Under the pieces are notes generated by a model, which was not told the origin of the DNA, ran no database searches, and was given only the letters and a program-made list of their open reading frames with translations. Shown piece after piece: positions 44,291 to 54,883 of a stretch of 64,000 nucleotides of DNA. The stretch covers positions 48,275,158 through 48,339,157 of the forward strand of contig NC_134878.1 in the NCBI RefSeq assembly GCF_041734735.1. Reading direction: 5' to 3'. Every line of letters starts with the position of its first letter. Positions within the stretch are counted from its first letter, which is position 1. The stretch is from Babylonia areolata (taxonomy: Eukaryota; Mollusca; Gastropoda; Neogastropoda; Buccinidae). The translations under genes and the position numbers were made by a program.

Positions 44291-44421
44291 AAGTTTGAAG
44301 TGGTGACTCGTTTTAATTGGTTGTTTTTTTTAGCCTTGTAGTAGTAATTGACGCGGCGATAGCCTTGAGATGGCCTTAGTGGTCGGCGAGGCTCTAAGCA
44401 CCATAATTTCATTTCATTTCA
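44291..44421 (+). mobile_element. LINE array copy 4, 3' UTR only (131 bp)
   Basis: Begins AAGTTTGAAGTGGTGACTCG in the middle of the 3' UTR right after the copy 3 tail and ends with its own CACCATAATTTCATTTC tail. DIRS-like sequence (CTGCTGAGGCAGCC) resumes immediately afterwards. Confidence 0.9.
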
Positions 44422-46012
44422 TCTGCTGAGGCAGCCTCGCTCGGGCACTCCTCATTCCAGTCCTCAACTGCTCCACCAGCACGCATGGCTGCTGTGCGGT
44501 CGGAACTGTCAGCATCACCATTGAAGTCCTCGACCCCTCGGTCGGCCTCTGTGTCGGCTGCGCTGACCCAGGGGTGTGCCTCGTCTGACCTCCTCTCCAT
44601 AGTCACCAGAGCAAGGAGGCAGGGAACGGAGACTTTGTATGACTTTCGCTGGAAGAAATGGTTGCGGTAGTGTACAGCTCAGGGCATTACCCCTACGAAC
44701 CCTACGAGCATGCAGCTGGCCAACTTTCTGGCTCTCTGCTCCTCGGTTCTCATCCTGTCTGCTAGTTCTGTGCGAGGGTACAGGTCTGCCATCTGTACCA
44801 CAATGCAAACAGCTAGGTGGTCCCGCCTTTGAAGCGGATTTCCTGCTCAGAGAGGTGGCTAGGGGTGCCCCTCTGAAGGAAGCTAGAGACCCCAGAAGAG
44901 TGGCCCTCTGGGACTTGTTCCTGGTGCTGGATTTCATTCGAAAACAGCCCTTCCAACCATTGGGGACTATTCCTTTTGACATCCTCACCCTCAAGACCAC
45001 TTTCCTTCTGTGGCTGGCCACAGGCAGTCGTAGAAGTGAGCTGCATGGTCTTAGTGGAATGCCACAAGATCTGGCCTTCCACAGAGATGGTTCCAACACT
45101 ATTCGTTTCCTTCCAGAGTTTCTGGCTAAGAACCAAGACCCTGAGGTTCCTTCCCCCTCTCTGAGGGTCAGACCTTTGTCTGATATTCTTGCCCAAGATG
45201 ATGAGGATAGGCACCTCTGCCCTGTTCGGTGTCTCAAATATTAGTGGGATAGGTCTCGCCATAGGCGTTCTTCTCAGAGGCGTCTTCTCATCTCCCTCAA
45301 TGAGAATTACAAGAAAGACATCGCTGCAGGCACCATTTCCCCGCCAGGTTTCCCAAGTCATTCGTAGAGCCTACTCTCATGCACACAGGGATATCAGCTG
45401 TCTTCATCCCAGAGCACACGAAGTGCGGGCCATAGCTACTTCGGCTGCTTTCCAGCACTCAGTGCCAACGCAGCATGTCTTGGAGGCAGCCTTCTGGCGG
45501 TTTGAGAATCCCTTCATCAACTTCTACCTCAGGAATTTCCGTATGACCAGGGCTGACGGTTCCAAGGGGATTTCCTTTGTCGCGGCTAACACTGCCGTCT
45601 CAGTTACAAGGGCTCCCCATACGAACCAGTAGGCGTTGCCCTCCTCCATTTGCTTTAAATTCTGCATCAGTTTGACATGGTACAGTATATGACACCAAAA
45701 GGAGGAGTTTGTATTATACTCCATGTTTGGTGTTACATATACTTACCATGTCAAACTCGAATGCCCGCCCGTCCGTCCCCGCGTCTCCGCCGTGGTTCTC
45801 ATGGGGCATTTTTGTTCATGGCCACGGAATGATTCAGCGCTTATAGCTTTTAGAGGCGTTTGATTGGCTGAGAGCGGGCGGGCCCGTCTTTTCACTGTTA
45901 GCCGTGCGAAATTTGGCCAAGCAGAGCAAACCAATAGGCCTAGTTTGCATCAGTTTGACATGGTAAGTATATGTAACACCAAACATGGAGTATAATACAA
46001 ACTCCTCCTTTT
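44422..46012 (+). mobile_element. DIRS-like retrotransposon, 3' part (tyrosine recombinase and terminal repeats)
   Basis: About 44640-45600 encodes a tyrosine recombinase: LLWLATGSRRSELHGLSG holds the first catalytic Arg, HEVRAIATSAAF the H-x-x-R box, and FYLRNF the probable nucleophile Tyr. This replaces the integrase of LTR elements and, with the RT/RNase H part at 33.1-34.3 kb, defines a DIRS-type element that inserts without target duplications. It is broken and split from its 5' part by the LINE array. The 3' end (45663-46012) carries inverted repeats as expected for DIRS termini. Confidence 0.75.
45697..46012. repeat. Perfect 61-bp inverted repeat at the DIRS 3' end
   Basis: Left arm 45697-45757 and right arm 45952-46012 are exact reverse complements (61/61) around a 194-bp spacer. 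A third, partial copy in the right-arm orientation lies at 45663-45698; it shares TGCATCAGTTTGACATGGTA with 45947-45966. DIRS elements carry inverted termini and an internal complementary region, which this arrangement resembles. Confidence 0.85.
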
Positions 46013-46967
46013 CTGTTCTTTCCATAAATGGAGAAAATGTTACCGACTTCCAATGTTTTGCAGTGATGTATATTTGGTTGTTTTTATCTGTTGCAGGAAC
46101 TTTTGAAGTCACAGCATGTAGTCCGGCAGCTTGAAAATTCCGTCAAATAAATAATGGTTTGAATATCATTCCTGTGTGTCTGTGATGATTTGGAGGAAGA
46201 TTTGATGTATAAATTTTGTGTGGATGTATGTTTTGTGTGTGTTTTCTTTTTGGTTGTCTGTTTTCTGTTTCTTTTCACCTTGAAAATCCTAGGGTACACC
46301 ATGTTTCAAGCATCAGAATATCATTCATCCTTGTCAGTTGAAAGACTAGCTGCCACTCAAAATACAAGGTTTGTTTTTCTCCATCCCATCACTGGATTGA
46401 CAAAGAGCATCAGGCATTCCTGTCAGTGATGCTGATGCTGGAAATATTTGCTTATTTTGATAATTTACCTTCAAACCTTTACTGTACTTCATGGACCCAG
46501 ACAACCCATTTTTGTCTTTGAGAATAATAAAATCCATATTTCATCAACTGGGTTTCATGTATTCCTCTAATTCATATAAGTAAACACTCAAAACAAATCT
46601 TATCTGTAGTGGTTCCCACAGACCCGTGCTCCTGAGAACAAAATGCACAGATGTAAAAATGTTCACTGCTTGTTGACGCTCTCTTTACAAACTTGGCCTC
46701 TTAACGCATTTGTCATTTCCAACACCTTTCATGAATGCAGCCTTGGGTAGGTGTATATCCCCCACCCCCCAAAATGATGTGGGTCCCACTTGACCACAAC
46801 GAACAGATAGGGGAGCACTGCTAAACTTGTTTGTGCAATATATTGCGAGCATCATTCTTCAGTGAGGATCTGGTAGGCCTATACAACATTTATGTAGGGT
46901 GAATTCAATTGTGAGCATGGGTCAGATAGACCCATAGAAATTGGTAGATAACGAAATTCAGTGAAGA
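46013..46967. other. Non-coding stretch
   Basis: No gene, repeat family or RNA was recognised between the DIRS terminus and the piggyBac element. Only short frames are present. Confidence 0.5.
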
Positions 46968-48016
46968 TTAACTCACTCCATGCCAAGAGTTTTTGCCCTT
47001 GCCAATCCCTGAAAACCCAGGGTTTGTATAGGATGGGGGAAAAATTGTAAAAAAAACAAACACCCAGACAATTGAAATTTAGTAAATGTATGCAAGGAAT
47101 GTTGTTCCATGTGTGCAAAAAATCAAAGTATTTACTCACCATCTTGATGTTGATCGCGGTATCCATATTTTGTGTATTTTTTAGCATTTTTGCACCCATC
47201 AGAAAGGTACACCAACATGTTCCACATCACATTCTAACACTATTTGAGGAACTGAAGACCTAGTGCATGCAATGAAGTATGAACAGGTGGTGAAGAAAGT
47301 TGAAATTCACACATACAAAAAAAAATATTGTCTCTACATAATGAAAATAAACAAAGAAAAAAAACTCAACTGGCTGGGTGTTGACTGGCCAATCAGCTGA
47401 CAAACCTGGTATGCCAGTGAAGGGATGTGCAAGAGGGAAAAAGGAAAAATTGTCAGTCCAATCACTGGTGAAAACACTTGCAAAATCGTCCGTTTCCTCA
47501 GTGGTTTTGTCGTCTGTGTCTGTCTCATCTGCTGGCACATGTTCCTCACTTTCCTCTCCATTGTAAACACTCTCTTCAGCGGCGGAATCTATTTCTAGTT
47601 CATCGGGATCTGGTTCAAATTCACTGTCCGAAGAATCAACATTATCTCCTTCGACATAAGAGCCTTCAGTTTGGATCATTTCCAAAGCATCTTCGACGCT
47701 GAGTAACATTTCACCTCTCCGACCGTGTCGAACACTTCGCCGTGACGCTATCTTGTCAAACAACTTACAAAGCTGACAGGGGGCACGCTTTGTTATCAAC
47801 TGCGGTTGAGCTTATCGCGACACACACGCAGCGTGTGTGAATGAAAAGCTGACCAGAGGTGACGTAAGATATCACATCTGCTTTTGATTTTCGCATCCGA
47901 CGCGTCACTCCGACGGCACGACTTTTTAAAATCCAAGTCTGCATATGCGGACATTGGCATCCAACGCTTTCTCCGACGATGTCCGCATATGCGGACAATG
48001 GCAGCGAGTGAGTTAA
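46968..48016 (-). mobile_element. piggyBac-type DNA transposon, internally deleted
   Basis: TTAA at both edges (46968-46971 and 48013-48016) is the target duplication diagnostic of piggyBac. The inner ends form an imperfect inverted repeat: CTCACTCCATGCCA on the left, CTCACTCGCTGCCA on the right when reversed (12 of 14). The right subterminal region contains the 16-bp palindrome GTCCGCATATGCGGAC and a second GCATATGCGGACATTGGCA, likely transposase sites. The 1,041-bp element keeps only the start of a transposase frame on the minus strand, so it is non-autonomous. Confidence 0.82.
47260..47799 (-). pseudogene. piggyBac transposase, N-terminal remnant
   Basis: A 179-residue frame starting MITKRAPCQLCKLFDKIASR, then a long acidic Asp/Glu/Ser stretch (residues ~45-105) and PFTGIPGLSADWP. 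An acidic N-terminus followed by an F-x-G-x-x-G-like motif is typical of piggyBac transposases just before the catalytic domain. After that point the frame turns into T-rich low-complexity residues, and no DDD catalytic domain is present. The start lies ~210 bp inside the right end of the transposon. Confidence 0.6.
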
Positions 48017-48315
48017 GTGACACAAAAAATGTGTGGTGAATGTGGCACAAGAATGACATTTTTAACTTTGCTCACTGTTTCATCTGAATCTTTCCAGAGC
48101 AGTGCACCACCAAGGTTCACATGGGTTACTTTCATTATCAGTCTTGACTGAATTATCTCCCTTCTCTCTCTGAGTTGATCTGATGCTTTCATCAATACAA
48201 ATGGAGCTCAGTAATTTTTTCTTGTTGCTTATGATTTTGTGACTGGGTATAATTTTTCTTTTGTTTCAATTAGGAATTGTGTGAGCTTTCAGTCAGTGGA
48301 ACGGTGTCCTGGTGA
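48017..48315. other. Non-coding stretch
   Basis: About 300 bp between the piggyBac element and the SINE remnant; nothing recognised. Confidence 0.5.
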
Positions 48316-48390
48316 TAATAATTATGTCTGCCTAGGAAGCAAGAGAATCTGAGCATGTGGGATCACATTCGCAATTATTTTGTCACCCTC
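48316..48390 (+). mobile_element. tRNA-headed SINE remnant
   Basis: CCTGGTGATAATAATTATGT, CTGCCTAGGAAGCAAGAGAA and TCTGAGCATGTGGGATCACA align with the SINE head at 21831-21897 (GTCCGCCTGGGAAGCGATGTGATCTGAG). GGGATCACATTC stands where the Pol III B box should be. Decayed copy immediately upstream of the full-length LINE. Confidence 0.55.
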
Positions 48391-49201
48391 CTCCAGATCC
48401 TGAATCCTCCCGAAACCTGGAGGGGGTCAGGCTGGTGTTCTCCTGACCCACTCCCGGGAGGGTCACTACCTTGTCGTGGTCGGGAGGCTTAGTGGCCAGT
48501 GATCGAGCGAGCTATGTCGGCGGGGGCATCAGTGCTTCTTGGGGTTTGGTGCTCTGGTCCCAGGTCTTAATTGACAGCCTACATAGCCATCGTAGCTGTT
48601 AGGGCTGAATAAGTGGTGGTTTTGTACTGATGCCCCTGATAGGGCTTCCCATGCCGAACAGGTCGTGAGTGAGGCCCAAACTAAACGTGACCCACTGTCC
48701 CTTTCGCTATTCTTTGTTCTTCTTTTTACTGCCTCTTTTCTGTCCCTCAGCTCCCCATCAAGCCTTCTTTTCCACATTCTTTTTTTCTCTGCGGCCTTCT
48801 TTAGGCCCGCCGTGTTTGCCGTGCGGCGCGACCTGTGATGGAGGGGAATGAGATCCTGGGGATTGAGAGAGCACGCTGCTGTCAACACATCCCTTTGGCT
48901 CGGACCTCTCCTAAGACAGGCGGCACACATTGGCCCGTGTGTGTCAATCGGCTACCCCTTCGTGGGGCTGGGTCAAGACTGGCAGTTTAGTGGCTGACGA
49001 AGGTAACCCCCGTAGTGCTCGGCTCTCTGTCCCCGGGAGCTGGGCATGATCGGGGGGGAGCACGTTGGAGCTGGGCTGCTGGTTGTATATCCCTCCCGAA
49101 ACCTGGAAGGGGTCAAGCTGGTGTTCCCTTGACCCTGGCCCCTAAGTTGGACCCCATGGTGGGTGGGTAAGGGAGGGATGAATTCACATTTTTCTTTCAA
49201 C

Positions 49202-50506
49202 ATGAATCCTAAACAAACACACCCCCCCAAACTCGGAAAAAGACGACGACAGGGAACGGACGACTCAGACTCTGAGTCGGAGGTCGTCGAGACCTCTGGT
49301 TTTTGGCCATCGTGGCTAGTGATGGAGGGCGCTGATGACGACAAGCCCTTGTCGGCTCTCAGCCCCTTCGCTGTCCAGAAGGGCTTTCAGTGCCTGGCAG
49401 GATCGCTCAGATCCATCAAGAGGCTGAGGAGCGGAGCGTTTTTAGTACAGACAGAATCCAAAAGACAGACACAGCTCCTTCTGAAGGCGACCACTTTCGT
49501 GGATAGGGCAGTGAAGATTTCCCCTCACAAAGGTCTCAACTGCTCTAAGGGAGTCATCAGATGCCCGGAGTTGAAAGGTGTGTCTGAGGCCGAGATCAAG
49601 AGCGAACTGTCCTCTCAGGGAGTGACCGATGTGTACAGGGTGACGGTGAGGAAGGGGTCGGACAGAGTCCCGACCAACACTTTCTTCCTCACCTTCTGCT
49701 GCCCGGATGTCCCCAAGGACATTCGGGTCGGATACCTGCTAGTTAATGTCAGCCTGTACGTACCGTCCCCTCTGAGATGCTTTAAGTGTCAGAAATTCGG
49801 ACACGTGAGAGACAGATGTAAGGAGGAAGAGGCGTGTGGCACCTGTTCGAAGGCGGCGCACCAGGGCGATTGCGTCAGTGCAGCCCTGTGTGCGAACTGC
49901 GGAGGTGGCCACCCGTCCTCATCGAAGGACTGCCCCGCCTGGAAGAAAGAAAAACAAATTCAGAAAGTCAAGACAGAACAGAAAATTTCCTTCTTTGAGG
50001 CAAGGAAACAGGTGGAGGCCGCGTCGCCTAGGACGTCGTATGCCTCTGTCGTCAGATCCGGGACGGTGGACGTCGCGGTCCAGACGACGTCCACAGGAAC
50101 GCAGACGGACGACTTAACCGCCTCGTCGGAACCGTTGGCCTTGGGTGGAGGCGCTGTGTCCACCCCTTCCCATCCTGCGCGGCAGTCCTCGGGGGCTGCT
50201 GGGCGGGAGAGAAAAGCCTCGGGCGGAGGCACGTTGTCCGCCTCCCGCCCCACCCCACCCCCCGGACCCCCTCGCCCCGCCTCTCGTCTGCCTGGCCCTC
50301 AGGCTGGCGGAAGTGGCCGGAAGCCCCCCGCACCTCCAAAACTCAAGGAGGGGAGGGCTGCGGCCACGGCGGGATCGGGAGGGGCCGAGGTGGTGGATAT
50401 TCCGACCCGGTCGGAACCCGAAAAATTTATGTCAAAGAACAAATATTCCATCCTGGCGGACCTTGAGCCACCGCAAGTGGAGGAGCAGGGGGTAGCGATG
50501 GAATAG
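49202..50506 (+). CDS. LINE ORF1, gag-like RNA-binding protein
   Basis: 434 residues from the ATG at 49202 (MNPKQTHPPKLGKRRR), chosen because it is the first ATG after the 5' UTR and begins a basic N-terminus; an upstream in-frame ATG (49163) is possible. An acidic-Ser patch (DDSDSESEVVE) follows, then an RRM-like/esterase-less gag region (FLVQTESKRQTQLLLKATTF), three knuckles, CFKCQKFGHVRDRC, CGTCSKAAHQGDC and CANCGGGHPSSSKDC, and a long Pro/Gly/Ala-rich tail. Triple CCHC knuckles are usual for ORF1 of I, Jockey and Nimb LINEs, where the protein binds element RNA. The frame is intact and 38 bp separate it from ORF2. Confidence 0.85.
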   Translation: MNPKQTHPPKLGKRRRQGTDDSDSESEVVETSGFWPSWLVMEGADDDKPLSALSPFAVQKGFQCLAGSLRSIKRLRSGAFLVQTESKRQTQLLLKATTFVDRAVKISPHKGLNCSKGVIRCPELKGVSEAEIKSELSSQGVTDVYRVTVRKGSDRVPTNTFFLTFCCPDVPKDIRVGYLLVNVSLYVPSPLRCFKCQKFGHVRDRCKEEEACGTCSKAAHQGDCVSAALCANCGGGHPSSSKDCPAWKKEKQIQKVKTEQKISFFEARKQVEAASPRTSYASVVRSGTVDVAVQTTSTGTQTDDLTASSEPLALGGGAVSTPSHPARQSSGAAGRERKASGGGTLSASRPTPPPGPPRPASRLPGPQAGGSGRKPPAPPKLKEGRAAATAGSGGAEVVDIPTRSEPEKFMSKNKYSILADLEPPQVEEQGVAME

Positions 50507-50544
50507 GCTGCTGCTTTATTTTTTTTTAAAAAAACACCTTTTTA

Positions 50545-53500
50545 ATGGCAGTGATCCACTGGAATATCCGGGGATTCTATGCCAACTTCCAGGAACTCCA
50601 GCTGCTTTGTCGTGCTTTGAAACCTTCAGTGCTGGCACTGCAGGAGACTCTGCAAAGAGATGGCAAGGTTTTATCTCTCTCTGGTTTTAACTCCGTTTTT
50701 AAACCCGCTCAACCGAAGCAAGAGGGGTTGACGGGAGGTGTCGCTCTTTTTATTCGAAAGTCCCTTTTATACAGTACAGTTCTTTTAAGCACCCCTTTAC
50801 AGGCGGTGGGAGTCAGAGTCACGCTCGAGAAAACCATCACTGTCTGCTCTCTCTACCTTCCCCCTTCCGTCCGTGTTCTGAGGCAGGACCTCATGAACCT
50901 GGTCGACCAGCTCCCACGTCCGTTTTTACTGTTGGGCGACTTCAACGGACACTCCCCGCTCTGGGGAAGTGAGATGACATCAGCCCGAGGTCTTCTCTTA
51001 GAAAACCTTCTCTCTGACATGGACTTGTGCTGTCTTAACGACAAGTCTCCCACTTACCTGCATCTGTCCTCTGGAAAGCTCTCGTGTTTAGATCTGTCGG
51101 TCTGCGATCCATCGTTGGTCCTGGACTACGAGTGGAAAGTGCACGACGATCTGCACGGGAGTGACCACTTTCCTGTCGTCCTCCGCCCCACAGATGGAGA
51201 AGGTGACTCTCTGCCTGACCGCCTGTACTACGACAAAGCAGACTGGAGTTTTTTTACCACCAAGATAAGAGCGGAGCTGCAGGAAGAAACAGTATTGAAA
51301 AGCAAGGACCCTGCTGACGCTCTGACTCGGATCGTTTTAGATTGCGCCAAAGCAGCAGTCCCATCGTCTACCTCCAAGCCTCAGGTCCCTAGAACGCCCT
51401 GGTTCAACGCGGAATGTCGGGAGGCCCGCAAGTCTCGGAAGAGAGCGCAGCGACGCGTCTTTCGGAGACCGGAGTCCGATAGCGTTCGAACCCATCAACA
51501 GCTGAGGGCGAAAGCCAGGTATGTTTTTAAAAAGAGCCAGAGGAAGTCTTGGAGAGATTTCTGCTCTTCCTTAACCTCCAACACACCCAAGAAGAAAGTG
51601 TGGAGGGTTTTAAAAAGAATTAAGGGCAAAAACGCATGCCCGACCTTCCACCATCTTAAACTTTCAGACGCTCTGGTCACAGAGAAGAAAGCAGTTGCCA
51701 ATTTGCTTGCCTCCACAATAGAACAGAACTCGAGATCTGCTAACAAATCTGCTCGCTTTCTTAAAACCAAAAACCTGTCAGAAAAAACACCATGTAACTT
51801 CTTTTCCGACAACACAGAGAATTACAACCTTCCTTTCACAATGAACGAACTTAAATCTGCCCTTCAGACCTGTACGGATTCCTGTCCAGGAATGGACGAA
51901 GTCCATTATAAACTCCTAAAGCACCTTCCCCAAACCTGTCTGGACACCCTGCTTAAAGTTTATAACCACATCTGGGTCACAGGCTTCTTTCCACCCTCCT
52001 GGCGGAAAGCCCTCATAATCCCGCTGCCGAAACCGGGAAAAGACCCCTCGAACCCCTCCAACTACCGCCCAATTGCACTGACCAGCTGCGTCTGCAAACT
52101 GATGGAGAAGATGGTCAACGGTAGACTGATGTGGAAACTAGAGACCGACGGCCTTCTGGCGAGGGAACAGTGTGGTTTCCGCAAGCATCGCTCTACCGTT
52201 GACCATCTGGTTCGTCTGGAAACCACGATAAGAAATGCTTTCGTCAACAAACAACATGTGGTGGCCATATTTTTTGACCTGGAGAAAGCTTACGATACCA
52301 CGTGGAAATTTGGTATTCTTTCCGACTTGCACAAGCTCGGCTTCCGAGGACACCTGCCTCAGTTTATCCACAATTTTTTACAAGACAGACAATTCCAGGT
52401 GAGAGTCGGCACCACCCTGTCCGACATTCACGAGCAGGAGCTGGGTGTCCCGCAGGGGAGCATCCTGTCGCCTGCTCTGTTCAGCATCAAAATTAATGAC
52501 ATCGTTCAATCCGTTCAGAAAGGATCGGACAGCTCGCTGTTCGTGGATGATTTTGCTTTATATGCAACCGGCAGCACGTACGCCAGCATCCAGCGACGGC
52601 TTCAGCTCTGCGTCAACAAAATCCAGTGTTGGGCAGAGGAGAATGGCTTCACATTTTCGTCCTCCAAAATCTGAATGCATCCACTTTCATAATTTTCGCC
52701 AATTCTATCAGGACCCTGAAATCCGTCTGGGAACATCCACCATCCCGGCGGTCAAGGAAGCCAGATTTCTAGGGGTCGTCTTCGATCAGAAGCTGAATTT
52801 TCTCAGCCACATTAAACAGCTGAAAATATCTTGCCTAAAAGCCCTGAACATCATCCGAGTTGTGGCACACACGAACTGGGGTGCTGATAAGAGGACTCTC
52901 TTGCACCTCTACAGAGCCCTGGTCCGGTCCAAACTGGATTATGGAAGTGTTGTATACGGCTCGGCCAGACCGTCCTACCTGAAACTGTTGGACCCTGTAC
53001 ACCACCAAGGGCTCCGTCTCAGCTTGGGTGCTTTCCGCACCACCCCTGTGCACAGCCTGTATGCAGAGGCGGGGGAACCGCCTCTTTCCAACCGCAGACT
53101 GAAGCTGACCCTGAACTATTATTTGAAATTGTTTTCGGAACCTACAAACCCTGCTTACGATGCTGTATTCAACAACCCTTTCGATAAGAAATTTACAGAC
53201 AACCCAAACTGCATACCTCCTCTCGGACTCCGCATTCAGCCGCACTTGGAAAATGCCGATCTGGATGTCGGTGGCATCTCAGATTTCTCTAAGTTCCCTG
53301 ACAGCCCCCCGTGGACCTTTACAACACCTGAGGTCCGATTTGATCTGGCCTCGTACCGTAAGGACACCACCAGTTCTCTGGCCTACAGAACCTACTTTTC
53401 GGAACTGTGCCACAAATTCCCCACCTTTCAAGGCATCTTCACTGACGGTTCCAAGTCAGAGGACGGAGTCGCCGCATCTGCGTTCTGTCCCGCCTTTCCT

Positions 53501-54238
53501 GACCGGCCCTCAACAGAACACATCCTGTCTGACAGCTCGGTATACACCGCGGAACTGACTGCACTGGTCCTGGGGTTAAAAATGGTTCTCTCTTCCAAAC
53601 AGAAGAGATTCATGATCTTTTCCGACTCCTTATCAGCCCTGGAGGCGATCGCCTGCAGGAATATCACTCATCCCAAACTGCTGGAATTTTATGAAACTTT
53701 TACTCTCGCAACGAAGAAAGGATACGAGGTTGTGTTGGCCTGGGTTCCCGGACATGTTGGCATTCGTGGTAACGAAAGGGCGGACCTGCTGGCCAGGAAC
53801 GCTGTAAAGAAAGAATTGTCCAGATCCTTGGTACCCTATACAGACATGAAGCGGAAGGTCAATTCTTACGTTAAAGATCTTTGGCAAGAGAAATGGAACA
53901 CCCAGATAGACAACAAGCTCTTCCAGATCCGTCCGGACCTGGGGGAGACCCTTCCTTCGGGGGTGAAGAACAGAAAGGAGGAATCTGTGCTGTGCAGACT
54001 GCGTACGGGGCACACTTTTTTTACTCATTCTTACTTGTTGAAGGGGGAGGAGGCCCCTCGATGCGTTCCCTGTGACGAGCCTCTCACCGTGAAACACGTG
54101 CTCCTTGACTGTTGGGATCTGCATGACGTTAGACGCAGACATTACACGGCGGTTTCTTTGAAGACTTTGTTTCGTGATGTCCCTCCGTGGGCGCTGATGG
54201 ACTTCTTAAAAGAAGTGAACCTTTTTAACCAGATTTGA
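50545..54238 (+). pseudogene. LINE ORF2 (endonuclease, reverse transcriptase, RNase H), one frameshift
   Basis: A 709-residue frame (50545-52674) holds an APE-type endonuclease (GDFN at 131-134, GSDH at 205-208) and RT (KALIIPLPKPGK, FFDLEKAYDTT, GVPQGSILSP, FVDD at 666-669). An extra T near 52668 (CCAAAATCTGAATG where array copies read CCAAAACTGAATG) moves the rest into the frame that is open to 54238. That part has RNase H: FTDGSKSEDG near 53440, YTAELTALVLGLK, FSDSLSALE and VPGHVGIRGNERADLLARNA, then CVPCDEPLTVKHVLLDC. Family length would be about 1,230 residues. A single one-base insertion in an A-run may be real or a consensus error. Confidence 0.87.
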
Positions 54239-54439
54239 AGGTTTTAAACTATGGAAGTTTTTTTTTAAACTTTGGAGTGGAAAGTTTGAAGTGGTGACTC
54301 GTTTTAATTGGTTGTTTTTTTTAGCCTTGTAGTAGTAATTGACGCGGCGATAGCCTTGAGATGGCCTTAGTGGTCGGCGAGGCTCTAAGCACCATAATTT
54401 CATTTTCATTTCATTTTCATCCGTCGCACGCTCATCAGT

Positions 54440-54489
54440 ACACACACACACACACACTCGGTCAGTGGCACACACACTCCTGGCAGGCA

Positions 54490-54521
<32 letters not shown>

Positions 54522-54548
54522 ACTCAGTGGCACACCGGCACACACACA

Positions 54549-54597
<49 letters not shown>

Positions 54598-54754
54598 ATT
54601 ACCTTAATCAGTGTGGATAAACATTAAATGAAACTAAATTGAACACTCACAGGCACGCTCATATACTACTCACCATTTTCTCTCTCGGTCATCTCACACT
54701 CAGTCTCTCTCTGTCTGTCTGCTGGTCTGTCTGTCTGTCTCCCCCCCCCCCCTC

Positions 54755-54791
<37 letters not shown>

Positions 54792-54826
54792 ATATGTATA
54801 TATATATATTATATATATATATCGGC
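54440..54826. repeat. Compound microsatellite: (CA)n, (CT)n, (TA)n
   Basis: (CA)n at 54440-54457 and 54481-54520, (CT)n at 54549-54595 and 54750-54778, and alternating (TA)n at 54779-54823. They follow directly after the LINE 3' tail. Confidence 0.95.
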
Positions 54827-54883
54827 TCTTTCAGTTTGGGGGACACTGAAGTGCATAAAAAACAAGAGAGGCAAGGCCTTCAA

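Larger units (their letters stand above)
48406..54415 (+). mobile_element. RNase H-bearing LINE (I/Nimb-like), separate full-length copy
   Basis: Same family as the array at 34324-44421. It starts CCTCCCGAAACCTGG, has a ~790-bp 5' UTR with two copies of the CCTCCCGAAACCTGG + hairpin module (48406 and 49092), an intact ORF1, an ORF2 with a single frame break, and a 3' UTR ending CACCATAATTTCATTTTCATTTC. No clear target duplication was found; (CA)n sequence follows directly. It is the best-preserved member here and close in sequence to the array copies, so the family was active recently. Confidence 0.9.
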
